Source: an uncultured Oscillospiraceae bacterium (GTDB lineage: Bacteria; Bacillota; Clostridia; Oscillospirales; Ruminococcaceae). From it: a stretch of 24,311 nucleotides of DNA. A model generated the notes under the pieces. That model saw only the letters and a list, made by a program, of their open reading frames with translations. It had not been told where the DNA came from and made no database searches. The translations under genes and the position numbers were made by a program. The DNA is taken from NCBI GenBank assembly GCA_934463345.1, contig CAKSJL010000019.1, positions 1 through 24,311 of the forward strand, in the 5' to 3' direction. Below, piece by piece: positions 6,360 through 14,307 of the stretch (the stretch's first letter is position 1; each line of letters begins with the position of its first letter).

Positions 6360-7300
6360 AAATATGCATTCTTGACTGGACAACAGTTACTTCCGGCGAT
6401 ATAGATTCGGATATCTTCAGCGAATTCGGCGAGGTTCGCTGTTATCCGCTGACAGATAATCAGAGAGCAGCAGAATATATTGCTGATGCTGATATGGTGC
6501 TTTGCAATAAGGTCATGATAACCCGTAAAGTAATGGAAAAGTGTCCGAACATAAAGTATATCGGACTTTTTGCGACAGGCTACAATAATATTGACATAGA
6601 AGCGGCTGCTGAAAATGGTATTACTGTATGTAATGCCGGAGAGTACTCCACGAATGCGGTCGCACAGCATACATTTGCCCTTATGCTCGAGCATTTCAGC
6701 AGAATAGCCGAATATGACAGCTTTGTCAGAAGCGGCGGCTGGATCTCATCCAAAACCTTTTCAAAATTCCCCATAAGAACTCAGGAGATCGCAGGCAGGA
6801 CGCTTGCTGTTATCGGCTTTGGAAGCATAGGGAGAAAGGTTGCGGAAATTGCAGATGCGTTTGGTATGAAGGTAATAGTCAACACAAGGACTGTTCCGGA
6901 AAATTGCCGGTATGAGCTGGTTTCGGCTGATGAAGCATTTTCCCATGCAGACATTCTTACGATACATTGTCCCTTGACGGAGCAGACAGAAAAGCTCGTT
7001 AACAGCAGGACGCTTGCACTTATGAAGGACGGTGCACTGCTTATAAATACGGCAAGGGGCGGAATCGTTGATGAAAATGCACTTGCAGCAGAGCTTGAAA
7101 GAGGAAGGCTCTATGCGGCACTTGATGTTTTAAGGCAAGAACCGATGAGTGAAAGCTCGCCTGTCAGAGACCTGAAAAACTGTACCATAACACCGCATAC
7201 AGCGTGGGCACCACTTGAAACAAGGCGCAGACTTATTGACATAGTATGTGCTAATATACGGGCATATCTTGATGGCAGCCCACAGAATAAAGTAAACTGA
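6356..7300 (+). CDS. D-2-hydroxyacid dehydrogenase (glycerate dehydrogenase-like)
   Basis: A 314-residue NAD(P)-dependent D-2-hydroxyacid dehydrogenase, interconverting a 2-keto acid and its D-hydroxy acid. The substrate domain is split around the Rossmann domain as usual. NAD-binding GFGSIG is at 154-159, and the catalytic triad appears as Arg234 in NTARGG, Glu262 in RQEP and His281 in TPHTAW. The motif LFATGYNNID (71-80) is common in HprA-like glycerate or hydroxypyruvate reductases, so that is the likeliest substrate class, but it cannot be fixed here. The GTG start at 6356 overlaps the upstream stop (GTGA), with AAGGA (6342-6346) 9 nt before. It lies in front of proB, which is an unusual neighbour. 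Confidence 0.88.
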   Translation: MKICILDWTTVTSGDIDSDIFSEFGEVRCYPLTDNQRAAEYIADADMVLCNKVMITRKVMEKCPNIKYIGLFATGYNNIDIEAAAENGITVCNAGEYSTNAVAQHTFALMLEHFSRIAEYDSFVRSGGWISSKTFSKFPIRTQEIAGRTLAVIGFGSIGRKVAEIADAFGMKVIVNTRTVPENCRYELVSADEAFSHADILTIHCPLTEQTEKLVNSRTLALMKDGALLINTARGGIVDENALAAELERGRLYAALDVLRQEPMSESSPVRDLKNCTITPHTAWAPLETRRRLIDIVCANIRAYLDGSPQNKVN

Positions 7301-7321
7301 AAGGAGCAGTACTGTAAGGAA

Positions 7322-8110
7322 ATGATAGATATTTCAGATAAAAAGAGAATAGTTATAAAGCTTGGTACTTCAACGCTTACACATAAAACAGGCAGACTTA
7401 ACATAAGAAGAATGAATAATCTTATAAGAGTTATGGCTGATCTCCAGAATTCCGGAAAGGAGCTTATAATAGTTTCCTCCGGGGCTGTCGGACTTGGCGT
7501 CGGAAAGCTCGGGCTTCGTGAGAGACCCTCGGATACTCCGACAAAGCAGGCTGCGGCAGCTGTCGGACAATGCGAGCTTATGTACCTTTATGATGATATT
7601 TTTGAAAATTATGGTATACCAGTTGCGCAGATACTGCTTACAAATACAATTCTTGAAAATGAGCGCAGGAAAAACGTTGAAAACACCTTTGAAAGACTGA
7701 TTTCTATGGGGGTTATTCCGATTGTCAATGAAAATGACGCCATAGCCATAGATGAGCTGGAGCTTGAGATAGGCGAAAATGATTCGCTTTCTGCGATAGT
7801 TGCAAAGATTGTAAAGGCGGATCTTCTTATTATTTTATCGGATATTGACGGACTTTACGACAGCGATCCACACAAGAACCCCGACGCAAGGCTTATTCCG
7901 GTTGTAACGGATATAGACGGTCATATTGAAGAGATTGCCGGCGGAGCAGGAAGCGCAATGGGCAAGGGCGGAATGGCAACAAAAATAAATGCGGCAAAGA
8001 TTGCAAATGGTGCAGGAATTGACATGATAATCATGAATGGAAATAATCCTGACAAGCTTTATGATCTTTTTGAAAACAGTCAGGCAGGAACAGTTTTTAT
8101 AGCACATTAA
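7322..8110 (+). CDS. proB: Glutamate 5-kinase (short form, no PUA domain)
   Basis: A 262-residue ProB, which phosphorylates glutamate to gamma-glutamyl phosphate, the first step of proline synthesis. Amino-acid-kinase motifs are RIVIKLGTST (9-18), SSGAVGLG (52-59), VNENDAIAI near 134-142, LSDIDGLYDSDP, and GKGGMATKI near the end. The protein stops after the kinase domain, about 100 residues shorter than the E. coli type that carries a C-terminal PUA domain; this short form is known in other bacteria. ATG 7322 is nearly abutted by AAGGA (7316-7320), and a better AAAGGAG lies at 7300-7306, so spacing is not ideal. The family's N-terminus supports this start. proA follows after a short gap. Confidence 0.95.
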   Translation: MIDISDKKRIVIKLGTSTLTHKTGRLNIRRMNNLIRVMADLQNSGKELIIVSSGAVGLGVGKLGLRERPSDTPTKQAAAAVGQCELMYLYDDIFENYGIPVAQILLTNTILENERRKNVENTFERLISMGVIPIVNENDAIAIDELELEIGENDSLSAIVAKIVKADLLIILSDIDGLYDSDPHKNPDARLIPVVTDIDGHIEEIAGGAGSAMGKGGMATKINAAKIANGAGIDMIIMNGNNPDKLYDLFENSQAGTVFIAH

Positions 8111-8126
8111 CGGAGGTGTATTGACA

Positions 8127-9374
8127 ATGAATTATATTGAATCGCTCGGAAAGAAAGCAAAAGCGGCTGAACCATTTATTGCATCTGCAATGACAAAGGT
8201 AAAGAATGATGCTCTTTACGCTATTGCAGTGGCGCTTAAAGAAAATAAACAGCTTATAATTGAAAAGAATAAGCTTGACCTTGAAAACGCAGTAAAGAAT
8301 AATATGACTAAGTCTATGCAGGACAGGCTTATGCTTGATGAGAGCAGAATTGACAGTATTGCGGATGCTGTCTGCACTCTTGCTGAGGCTGAGGACATTA
8401 TAGGTTCGATAGACTGCGGATTTGTACGCCCGAACGGACTTAAAATCTGCAAGACGAGAGTTCCACTTGGCGTTATAGGAATAATTTTTGAATCACGTCC
8501 GAACGTTACTGTTGATGCAGCAACGCTTTGTCTTAAATCGGGAAATGCTGCTATTTTAAGGGGCGGCAAGGAGGCAATAAACACAAATAAGTGTCTTGCT
8601 GAAATTATGAGGGATGCAGTTAAGAATTCAGGACTTCCTGAGGATATCATTCAGCTTGTTGAGGACACATCAAGAGAGTCAGCAGCCGAGCTTATGCGCC
8701 TTAACGGATATCTCGACGTTCTGATTCCAAGAGGCGGTGCCGGTCTTATTCAGGCTGTTGTAAAGCAGGCAACAGTTCCGGTAATTGAAACTGGTACAGG
8801 AAATTGTCATGTTTATGTTGACGCTTCTGCCGATATTAATATGGCTGCTGATATAGTTGAAAACGGCAAAACACAGCGCCCTTCAGTGTGCAACGCAGTT
8901 GAAAGTCTGCTTGTGCATAAGGATATTGCAGAGGTAGCGCTTCCGGCTATAAAAAAGAAACTGGACGCTCATAATGTCGAGATAAGGGGCTGCGAAAGAA
9001 CAGCAGAGATTCTGGGAGAGTGTGTAAAGCCGGCTTCTGAGGAGGACTATGGAAAGGAATTTCTGGACTACATAATTTCAGTTAAGGTCGTTGATTCCAT
9101 TGATGAAGCGATCGCTCATATAGCAAAATACGGAACAGGTCATTCTGAAGCTATAATTACAAAGAGCCTGGAAAATGCGGAAAAGTTCCAGCTTATGGTT
9201 GATGCTGCGGCTGTATATGTAAACGCTTCAACACGCTTTACAGACGGCGGAGTTTTTGGTTTTGGTGCAGAAATAGGAATTTCAACCCAGAAGCTCCATG
9301 CAAGAGGACCTATGGGTCTCAGAGAGCTTACAACAGTTAAGTATTTAATAAACGGAAACGGTCAGATAAGATAA
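8127..9374 (+). CDS. proA: Glutamate-5-semialdehyde dehydrogenase (gamma-glutamyl phosphate reductase)
   Basis: A 415-residue ProA, which reduces gamma-glutamyl phosphate with NADPH to glutamate-5-semialdehyde; this cyclises to P5C on the way to proline. Aldehyde-dehydrogenase-like motifs are GVIGIIFESRPNVT (115-128), LRGGKEA (144-150), LIPRGGAGLI, and the catalytic Cys255 in RPSVCNAVE. VNASTRFTDGGVFGFGAEIGIS is the family's C-terminal block. ATG 8127 is 10 nt after GGAGG (8112-8116); an in-frame TTG at 8121 is the alternative, at only 4 nt. It follows proB by 16 nt and is clearly in the same transcript. proC, needed for the last step, is not in the window. Confidence 0.96.
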   Translation: MNYIESLGKKAKAAEPFIASAMTKVKNDALYAIAVALKENKQLIIEKNKLDLENAVKNNMTKSMQDRLMLDESRIDSIADAVCTLAEAEDIIGSIDCGFVRPNGLKICKTRVPLGVIGIIFESRPNVTVDAATLCLKSGNAAILRGGKEAINTNKCLAEIMRDAVKNSGLPEDIIQLVEDTSRESAAELMRLNGYLDVLIPRGGAGLIQAVVKQATVPVIETGTGNCHVYVDASADINMAADIVENGKTQRPSVCNAVESLLVHKDIAEVALPAIKKKLDAHNVEIRGCERTAEILGECVKPASEEDYGKEFLDYIISVKVVDSIDEAIAHIAKYGTGHSEAIITKSLENAEKFQLMVDAAAVYVNASTRFTDGGVFGFGAEIGISTQKLHARGPMGLRELTTVKYLINGNGQIR

Positions 9375-9455
9375 GCCAGCAGGATTGTCTGACATATTTG
9401 ACTGAATCGGGAAACGCCTGAATACGCCCGAAAAAAATTCACGGAGGTGATTTCT

Positions 9456-10628
9456 GTGGATATACTTGACGAAATCGACGCAGCCATTCAGGAAAAAAGG
9501 AGTAAATGGAAATATACGCCTATGAGAGAAAAAAGTGAAACAGATGCTATAATTGATGATCTTCTGCGTGAATTCTCTTCCGGCAGCAGTAAAGCTGAAA
9601 AAAGCAGACAGCAAAGCTATTCCGGATATTCAGGAAACAGGCATGAGGCATCATATGCCCAAAAAGAACCGGCATCAATGAATGATGAACAGCGGGAAAG
9701 ATATGAATACAATGCGTCTGTGAAAAACAGCGGCAGCGAACTGAAAAATAGTCCTGACTTTTACATTCCTCCTGAGGAGGACGATGATGACGAATATAAT
9801 GAGTACGTTTCTCAGAAATATTCTCAGATGGAATATGACGATGACGAGTACCCGGATGAAGAATATGACGATGAGTTTCCGGAGCTGCCGGATGGTGGTC
9901 AGATGTCAAGAGGTGATTTTGACCGCTTTATGGATTCGGAAAATGATGGAGAACGTGGCGATCTTCCGAAATTTTCAGTGGCAGCAGTTATAAGGACAAT
10001 ACTGAAAATAGTTGTTCTTGCAGCCTTTGGCGCATTTGCGGTTGTCGGAATAATAAATACGGCCAGCACAGGTCTGAGCAAGCTTGACAAATCGTCAGCT
10101 TCATCTGCTTCAGATACAAAGAAAAAGGAACTTGAATCTGTCATATATCCATTGATCGTAACAGAAATAAAGGATTTTTCAGACATATCGGAGCTTACTG
10201 ACGAGGATTTTGTTAATATTGGAACATGGGAACTTGTGATAAACGGTAAAAAATCAATATTCAAGGATGGTAACACTGACGAATACCTTTTGCCGCAGGA
10301 TCAGATGGATTATATAATAGAAAAGCTGTTCGGACAGGATGCAAAATTTAAGCATACTACAGCCGGAGTAGGTGATGCAGCGGTTGTGTATGATGAGAAG
10401 AATAAGCAGTATATTATTCCGGAGAATACAGACCTTTATACATATTATCCGGTTGTAACAGATGTTTCCGATACAGGTGACAGCTGTACTGTTTATGCTG
10501 ACTGCTATACCTCAGCTCCGTCATGGAACAGCGAGAAGCAGGATCCTGTCAAGAGAGTTATGGTAACTCTGAATAAGACATCAGAATATTATAATATTGT
10601 TTCTATGAAAACGATACCGGTTGAATAA
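9456..10628 (+). CDS. Acidic single-pass membrane protein, unknown function
   Basis: A 390-residue protein of no recognised family. Residues 1-170 form a hydrophilic, probably cytoplasmic region with a very acidic low-complexity stretch at about 105-145 (DDDDEYNEY, DDDEYPDEEYDDEFPE) that is rich in Tyr as well as Asp/Glu. One hydrophobic segment lies at about 178-202. A Ser/Lys linker then leads to an extracytoplasmic domain of about 170 residues (from about 225), which mixes strands and ends MKTIPVE. The GTG start at 9456 has GGAGG (9443-9447) 8 nt before it; a GTG at 9447 would sit on that site. It follows proA by 81 nt with no clear promoter and is closed by the terminator at 10652, so it probably belongs to the operon's 3' end. 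Confidence 0.8.
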   Translation: MDILDEIDAAIQEKRSKWKYTPMREKSETDAIIDDLLREFSSGSSKAEKSRQQSYSGYSGNRHEASYAQKEPASMNDEQRERYEYNASVKNSGSELKNSPDFYIPPEEDDDDEYNEYVSQKYSQMEYDDDEYPDEEYDDEFPELPDGGQMSRGDFDRFMDSENDGERGDLPKFSVAAVIRTILKIVVLAAFGAFAVVGIINTASTGLSKLDKSSASSASDTKKKELESVIYPLIVTEIKDFSDISELTDEDFVNIGTWELVINGKKSIFKDGNTDEYLLPQDQMDYIIEKLFGQDAKFKHTTAGVGDAAVVYDEKNKQYIIPENTDLYTYYPVVTDVSDTGDSCTVYADCYTSAPSWNSEKQDPVKRVMVTLNKTSEYYNIVSMKTIPVE

Positions 10629-10651
10629 ATTTTTCATAAGATAAAACAAGA

Positions 10652-10685
10652 AAGAGGGTGGTCATTGACCGCCCTCTTAGTTTTG
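10652..10685. terminator. Bidirectional intrinsic terminator between convergent genes
   Basis: A 12-bp stem, AAGAGGGTGGTC (10652-10663) with GACCGCCCTCTT (10667-10678), has one G-U pair and a 3-nt loop. It is followed on the + strand by TTAGTTTT and on the - strand by TCTTGTTTTATC. It should end both the proBA operon and the - strand substrate-binding protein gene. Confidence 0.85.
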
Positions 10686-10726
10686 TGTAAGAACGTATTT
10701 ACATCGCCATTCGGCAGGGTACTTTA

Positions 10727-12406
10727 TTATTCATAATATTTAGCATATCTGAAATTAAGCTGTTTAGTAAATGGATCGTATATAATATCATGATTTCCTG
10801 AGCCAAGTATCTGAAATTGCTTTTTATAAAAAACCGGAATGAAAGAAAAATCATTCAGAATGGTGTTTTCTGCTTTATTATAAAGCTCAACGCCTTCGTT
10901 ATAGTTTCCAAGCTTTTTTATCTCATCAACAATGCTCTGAAAATCTGAGCTGTTGTAGCCGAACTGATTATTACTCTTTTCAAATTCTTCAAGAATTGAA
11001 ACAGGATCGTTAAAGCTTCCGGTCATAGGGTAGAGCGCCATAGTATAATCCCCGTCGCTTATTCTTTGGTAAAATTCTTCGGATACAACTTCTTCTATGC
11101 CAATATAAAATCCGAAAAGCGTCTGCCAGTTCTGAGTTACAAGGTGAAGATACTCCGTATCCATATAGTCTTTTGGTACAAGGATTTTTATATTTTCAAG
11201 CGATTTCAGATCCATTTCCTTCATGCCGTCCTGATAATACTGAAGAGCCTTGTCAGCATTGTATTCAATATACTGACCGTTGTTTTCAGCTGAAATCGCT
11301 GCCGTCTTGTCAGCATTTATCTCACGATAGCTTTTGTTTAAGAATGATATTCCCGGAGGAATTATGCCGTATGCGGCAAGCATATCATCAGGAAGCTGTT
11401 CAGCAAATGCTTCCTTGTCTATACCGTATGCCAGAGCCTTTCTTATATTCTGATTTGAATACTGCTTCTTTTCAGGATTAATAATTATACCAAGTGTATA
11501 ATTAAAGTAGCTGTTTACGACATTTCCACCATATTTCTTTTTGTCGTATACGAATGAAAGCAGTACATCAGAAGTACCTTCATCAAAGCTTTGTGCAGCC
11601 TCCTCAGCGGAATCCTTTATATAAAAATTTAGAAATGATGGATATATTCTGTCAAAACCGTCGTTTTTTGAATTTCTTCTCATATAAATGAAATTGTCGC
11701 TTCCGTATGGATCATAAAACCATTGTCTTATAAAGAATGCGCCGTTTGAAGCAACTGACCGGTCATCAAGTCCGTATCTTCCCTTTGTATTGTTGAAGAA
11801 CTGTTCATTACATGGCATTGCGGCAGTAAATGTAAGCGTATTTAAAAATCCGGCGCTGGGATATTCGAGCTCAAATGATAACTCTGTATCGCTTATTGCG
11901 CTGACTCCAAGATCAGTGTAGTTTGCGTCACCTTTTATTATAGCTTCTGCATTTTTCAGACAAAGAAACTTTTCCATGTGGGGGGAATGCGTTTCAGGAT
12001 TAAAAATTCTTTTGAATGCAAATTCAAAGTCGTATGCAGTAACCTGAGTTAGCTCGTTTTCATCAGCTTCCTCGTCCTCATTGCTGTCAAAAAACCAGTA
12101 GCAGTCGTTTCTCAGCGTAAATGTATATCTGAGACCATCCTCCGAAATTGTATAATCTTTTGCAGCTGCCTTTTCAAGCTTACCTGTTTCATCTGTTTTC
12201 ATAAGTCCGGTAAAGAGATTTCCGATAACCGTCATGGAATTTACATCAGAGGCGGTCTGTGGGTCAAGGCTTTCCGGATTTCCCGGCAGAGCGCAGTCAA
12301 AGGAATAATTTGCACCCTCCGGAGTCTGTTTTTTACAGCCTGCTGCAAACACTGACGATGCAGCGATCATGCCGGCAGTTATAAAAGAAATAATTTTTTT
12401 GTTCAA
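10727..12406 (-). CDS. Peptide/oligopeptide ABC transporter substrate-binding lipoprotein
   Basis: A 559-residue protein of the extracellular solute-binding family 5 (OppA/DppA type), which captures peptides or other solutes outside the membrane for an ABC importer. The N-terminal lipoprotein signal is a basic MNKK, a hydrophobic stretch, then the lipobox AAGC with lipidated Cys24. The mature part begins with the family pattern PGNPESLDPQTASDVNS, and later NIRKALAYGIDKEAF and the C-terminal FIPVFYKKQ are typical. TTG 12406 is chosen because AAGGTGA stands about 8 nt before it; reading further upstream would add non-signal-like residues. No permease or ATPase gene is beside it, so it is an orphan binding protein here. 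It is the last of three - strand genes for surface proteins and runs into the bidirectional terminator. Confidence 0.88.
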   Translation of the reverse strand: MNKKIISFITAGMIAASSVFAAGCKKQTPEGANYSFDCALPGNPESLDPQTASDVNSMTVIGNLFTGLMKTDETGKLEKAAAKDYTISEDGLRYTFTLRNDCYWFFDSNEDEEADENELTQVTAYDFEFAFKRIFNPETHSPHMEKFLCLKNAEAIIKGDANYTDLGVSAISDTELSFELEYPSAGFLNTLTFTAAMPCNEQFFNNTKGRYGLDDRSVASNGAFFIRQWFYDPYGSDNFIYMRRNSKNDGFDRIYPSFLNFYIKDSAEEAAQSFDEGTSDVLLSFVYDKKKYGGNVVNSYFNYTLGIIINPEKKQYSNQNIRKALAYGIDKEAFAEQLPDDMLAAYGIIPPGISFLNKSYREINADKTAAISAENNGQYIEYNADKALQYYQDGMKEMDLKSLENIKILVPKDYMDTEYLHLVTQNWQTLFGFYIGIEEVVSEEFYQRISDGDYTMALYPMTGSFNDPVSILEEFEKSNNQFGYNSSDFQSIVDEIKKLGNYNEGVELYNKAENTILNDFSFIPVFYKKQFQILGSGNHDIIYDPFTKQLNFRYAKYYE

Positions 12407-12478
12407 GTTTAAAGTCACCTTCCAGAATACACACATTATTAATAAAATCGGGCATGCTCTCAGAACACACCCGCACAT

Positions 12479-12518
12479 GTATTACTGCCTGTTACGCAGT
12501 ATTGCCAAATATCTGTCT
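12479..12518. other. Gap with a small palindrome and a degenerate family B end
   Basis: This gap upstream of the substrate-binding protein contains the stem TACTGC (12483-12488)/GCAGTA (12496-12501). TTACGCAGTATTGCC (12492-12506) matches the family B end TTATGCGGTATTGCC at 13 of 15 positions. No clear T-tract or promoter is visible, so the two lipoprotein genes may be co-transcribed. Confidence 0.35.
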
Positions 12519-13007
12519 TTATTTAAAATCGTCATTCAATGCCTTTTCAGCCTTGCTGTTGTCGTTTGTGCAAAGCCAGTAAACATAATCCCCTTTAGTT
12601 TTAACTTCGGTTTTGCATAGCTTGTCATACTGTTCAGGCACATAGTCCTTAAAAGCCTGTTTCTGTCCTTCAAGTCTGTCTGAAACAGCGTCCTTGACCT
12701 TTTTTGAATCCTTGGCCTTTATTAAGCATACTTCGTCAGCGTCAGCGCCTGAGCCTGCCCACCATACGGAATATTCGTCATAGTCGTCAGCTGTAAGACT
12801 GTATTTAAGCTGGAAATTGTCCTCGGCAACCTCTACCATTTCCGGAAATTCAACGCCGCAGTTAATAACGTCAGCAGTTATTTCCTTTAAAGGTTTTGAA
12901 GCCTCCGCTGAACTGTCTGAATCCTTTCCGCAGCCTGTAACCAGGGAGAATGCAGACACAATCAGAACTGCCGCCTGCAAAACAGCCATTTTTTTCATAA
13001 TTCTCAT
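12519..13007 (-). CDS. DUF4358-like lipoprotein
   Basis: A 162-residue exported lipoprotein. MRIMKKMAVLQAAVLIVSAF is the signal region and the lipobox LVTGC gives lipidated Cys26. A Ser/Ala/Glu-rich linker (GKDSDSSAEASK) leads to a compact domain of about 115 residues, with VEFPEMVEVAEDNFQLKY, WWAGSGADADEVCLIKAKD and a C-terminal KGDYVYWLCTND block. This pattern fits DUF4358, a family of unknown function common in Clostridia lipoproteins; the match is by recall and was not searched. GAAGGG lies just 5' of ATG 13007, with an alternative ATG four codons inside. It sits between the SGNH hydrolase and the substrate-binding protein on the same strand. Confidence 0.78.
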   Translation of the reverse strand: MRIMKKMAVLQAAVLIVSAFSLVTGCGKDSDSSAEASKPLKEITADVINCGVEFPEMVEVAEDNFQLKYSLTADDYDEYSVWWAGSGADADEVCLIKAKDSKKVKDAVSDRLEGQKQAFKDYVPEQYDKLCKTEVKTKGDYVYWLCTNDNSKAEKALNDDFK

Positions 13008-13138
13008 GTTCCCTTCTATATTTTTCTTTTATTTCTCAGAACCTGCCTGCATCTGTGCGGACAGGTTCCTGACTCAGGCAAAACCCATAAGCCAAGCCTT
13101 GTGTAGTATTGCCCGTTATACCAGCGGCAAATCAAAAG
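13008..13138. repeat. Intergenic gap with degenerate copies of repeat families A and B
   Basis: GAACCTG (13040-13046) and CAGGTTC (13062-13068) form a hairpin. Read on the - strand, it starts GGAACCTGTC, like family A (GAACCTGTC). About 30 nt to the right, TTGTGTAGTATTGCC (13099-13113) matches the family B end at 12 of 15 positions. These look like decayed remnants. No confident promoter is visible in the gap. Confidence 0.35.
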
Positions 13139-14005
13139 CTACTTTGCTGTATGCGATAAAATATAGTTGAGCATAACAGAATAGGTAGTCTTTACAAAGT
13201 GCATACCGTCCTTTTCAGCCATATCTGACGGGAATTTTCCGTCATTGCCCTTTAAAGCGGTATTTATATCCACATAGTATATTTCCTTTTCATCAGCCAT
13301 TTTAAGAAGCTCGGAATTGTATTTGTCCACATCCGAATTAAGTATAGGCTCTTCGGCGGCTGTTTCCCTTGCAGCAGTTACCGGCGGAACAGAAAGAATG
13401 TATATTTTTGTATCCGGAAGCTGCTTTTTTATCTCGTCAACGAATTCAGAATAATAACCTATCATGTCAGAAGCTGAAAGCCATGATATGCCGTTGCTTC
13501 CGAGCATTATATACACATTTTCCGGCTTTGCTTCTTTCAGCGCGTCTATGGCAGTGACATCGCCGTAAGCGGTTTTCAAGGTCTCTGTGTTTATTTTTTC
13601 AATATTAAGTCCGATTTCGGCAAAGACATTTTTAACAGGCACAAGCTGATAATCAGCCAGTCCGACGGTTATTGAATCGCCTACAAAGACGCATTTTGAA
13701 AAATAAGTTTCTGAAAGCGGATCTGATGCCGGAACAGGGTTTATGATATTCTGTTCAGGCTGTGTTGTCTCCGTACTTTCTTCAGATTTTTCAGAAGGCG
13801 TCTGTGAGGAAAGTATGGTGCTGTCTGCTGAAAATCCGACAGAATTAGAAAGCTTTGAATTTATATTTGCCTCAGCCATGTATATGACGAAACAAAAAGC
13901 AAATACAACAAGTGTTATAAGCAAAACTGCTTTTATACGAAACCTTATAACAGGTTTTTCTTTTTTTTTCAAGTAAGGATAGGCTCCGAAACCTTTTTCC
14001 GACAT
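13139..14005 (-). CDS. Membrane-anchored SGNH/GDSL-family hydrolase
   Basis: A 288-residue protein with an N-terminal basic segment (YLKKKEKPVIRFRIK), one signal-anchor helix at about 24-43, and a Ser/Thr/Glu-rich linker (about 60-95). An SGNH esterase or acyl-hydrolase fold follows at about 102-285: block I VFVGDSIT with nucleophile Ser111, Gly/Asn of block III in MLGSNGISW (Asn171), and block V DGMHF with Asp266 and His269. The catalytic domain should face outward. Substrates of such proteins include acetyl groups on cell-wall or plant polysaccharides; which one applies here is not readable, although the neighbouring surface lipoproteins and the cellulase make either possible. GGGAGG stands 11 nt before ATG 14005. 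It has its own promoter, divergent from asnB. Confidence 0.86.
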   Translation of the reverse strand: MSEKGFGAYPYLKKKEKPVIRFRIKAVLLITLVVFAFCFVIYMAEANINSKLSNSVGFSADSTILSSQTPSEKSEESTETTQPEQNIINPVPASDPLSETYFSKCVFVGDSITVGLADYQLVPVKNVFAEIGLNIEKINTETLKTAYGDVTAIDALKEAKPENVYIMLGSNGISWLSASDMIGYYSEFVDEIKKQLPDTKIYILSVPPVTAARETAAEEPILNSDVDKYNSELLKMADEKEIYYVDINTALKGNDGKFPSDMAEKDGMHFVKTTYSVMLNYILSHTAK

Positions 14006-14125
14006 GATTTTTTATGCCTCCCGACTAATAAACTGCCGCCTGGAAAAACTGTATTTCTGCGGCGGAAAAATTATTTGTTTCTACAACAGGATATTCTTTT
14101 TTTCTCTATAAAAATCCATAAAATT

Positions 14126-14154
14126 ATTATAACCCAATAAATAAATTTTTGCAA
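14126..14154 (-). promoter_or_regulatory. Sigma-A promoter for the SGNH hydrolase and - strand surface protein genes
   Basis: On the - strand, TTGCAA (14154-14149) and TATAAT (14131-14126) are 17 nt apart. The leader to the ATG at 14005 would be about 115 nt. This promoter is back-to-back with that of asnB, the two -35 boxes being about 30 bp apart. Confidence 0.8.
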
Positions 14155-14183
14155 TAGTTTTGGTCAAATTAATTCTATTATTA

Positions 14184-14212
14184 TTGCAAACAAAGCTGAC
14201 ATATAGTATAAT
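14184..14212 (+). promoter_or_regulatory. Sigma-A promoter for asnB
   Basis: TTGCAA (14184-14189) and TATAAT (14207-14212) lie 17 nt apart. Transcription would start near 14218, giving a leader of about 90 nt that is rich in pairing segments. Confidence 0.8.
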
Positions 14213-14217
14213 ATATA

Positions 14218-14303
14218 AGAAGCTGTTCTCCCAGGCATAGATATATGTCCTTTCGGAAAACATAGAATATAGCTTCTAAGATAACAGAACATCTGGAGGG
14301 AAC
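14218..14303 (+). promoter_or_regulatory. Structured asnB leader with an anti-Shine-Dalgarno segment
   Basis: The leader can form AGAAGCT (14218-14224)/AGCTTCT (14271-14277) enclosing a smaller hairpin, TATGTCC-tttc-GGaaACATA (about 14245-14263). The segment GTTCTCCCAG (14225-14234), just inside that stem, can also pair with CTGGAGGGAAC (14293-14303), which contains the asnB ribosome binding site, as ten pairs with one G-U and one bulged A. Forming both helices would be a pseudoknot; forming the second would hide the start site. This suggests translational control of asnB by folding, but no known riboswitch class is recognised. Confidence 0.45.
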
Positions 14304-14307
14304 AAGA

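Noticed and set aside
9375..9446. Independent promoter or terminator between proA and the acidic membrane protein
   Set aside because: TTGACT near 9400 lacks a matching -10, and the CGGG/CCCG pairing is only 4 bp and followed by A residues on the + strand.
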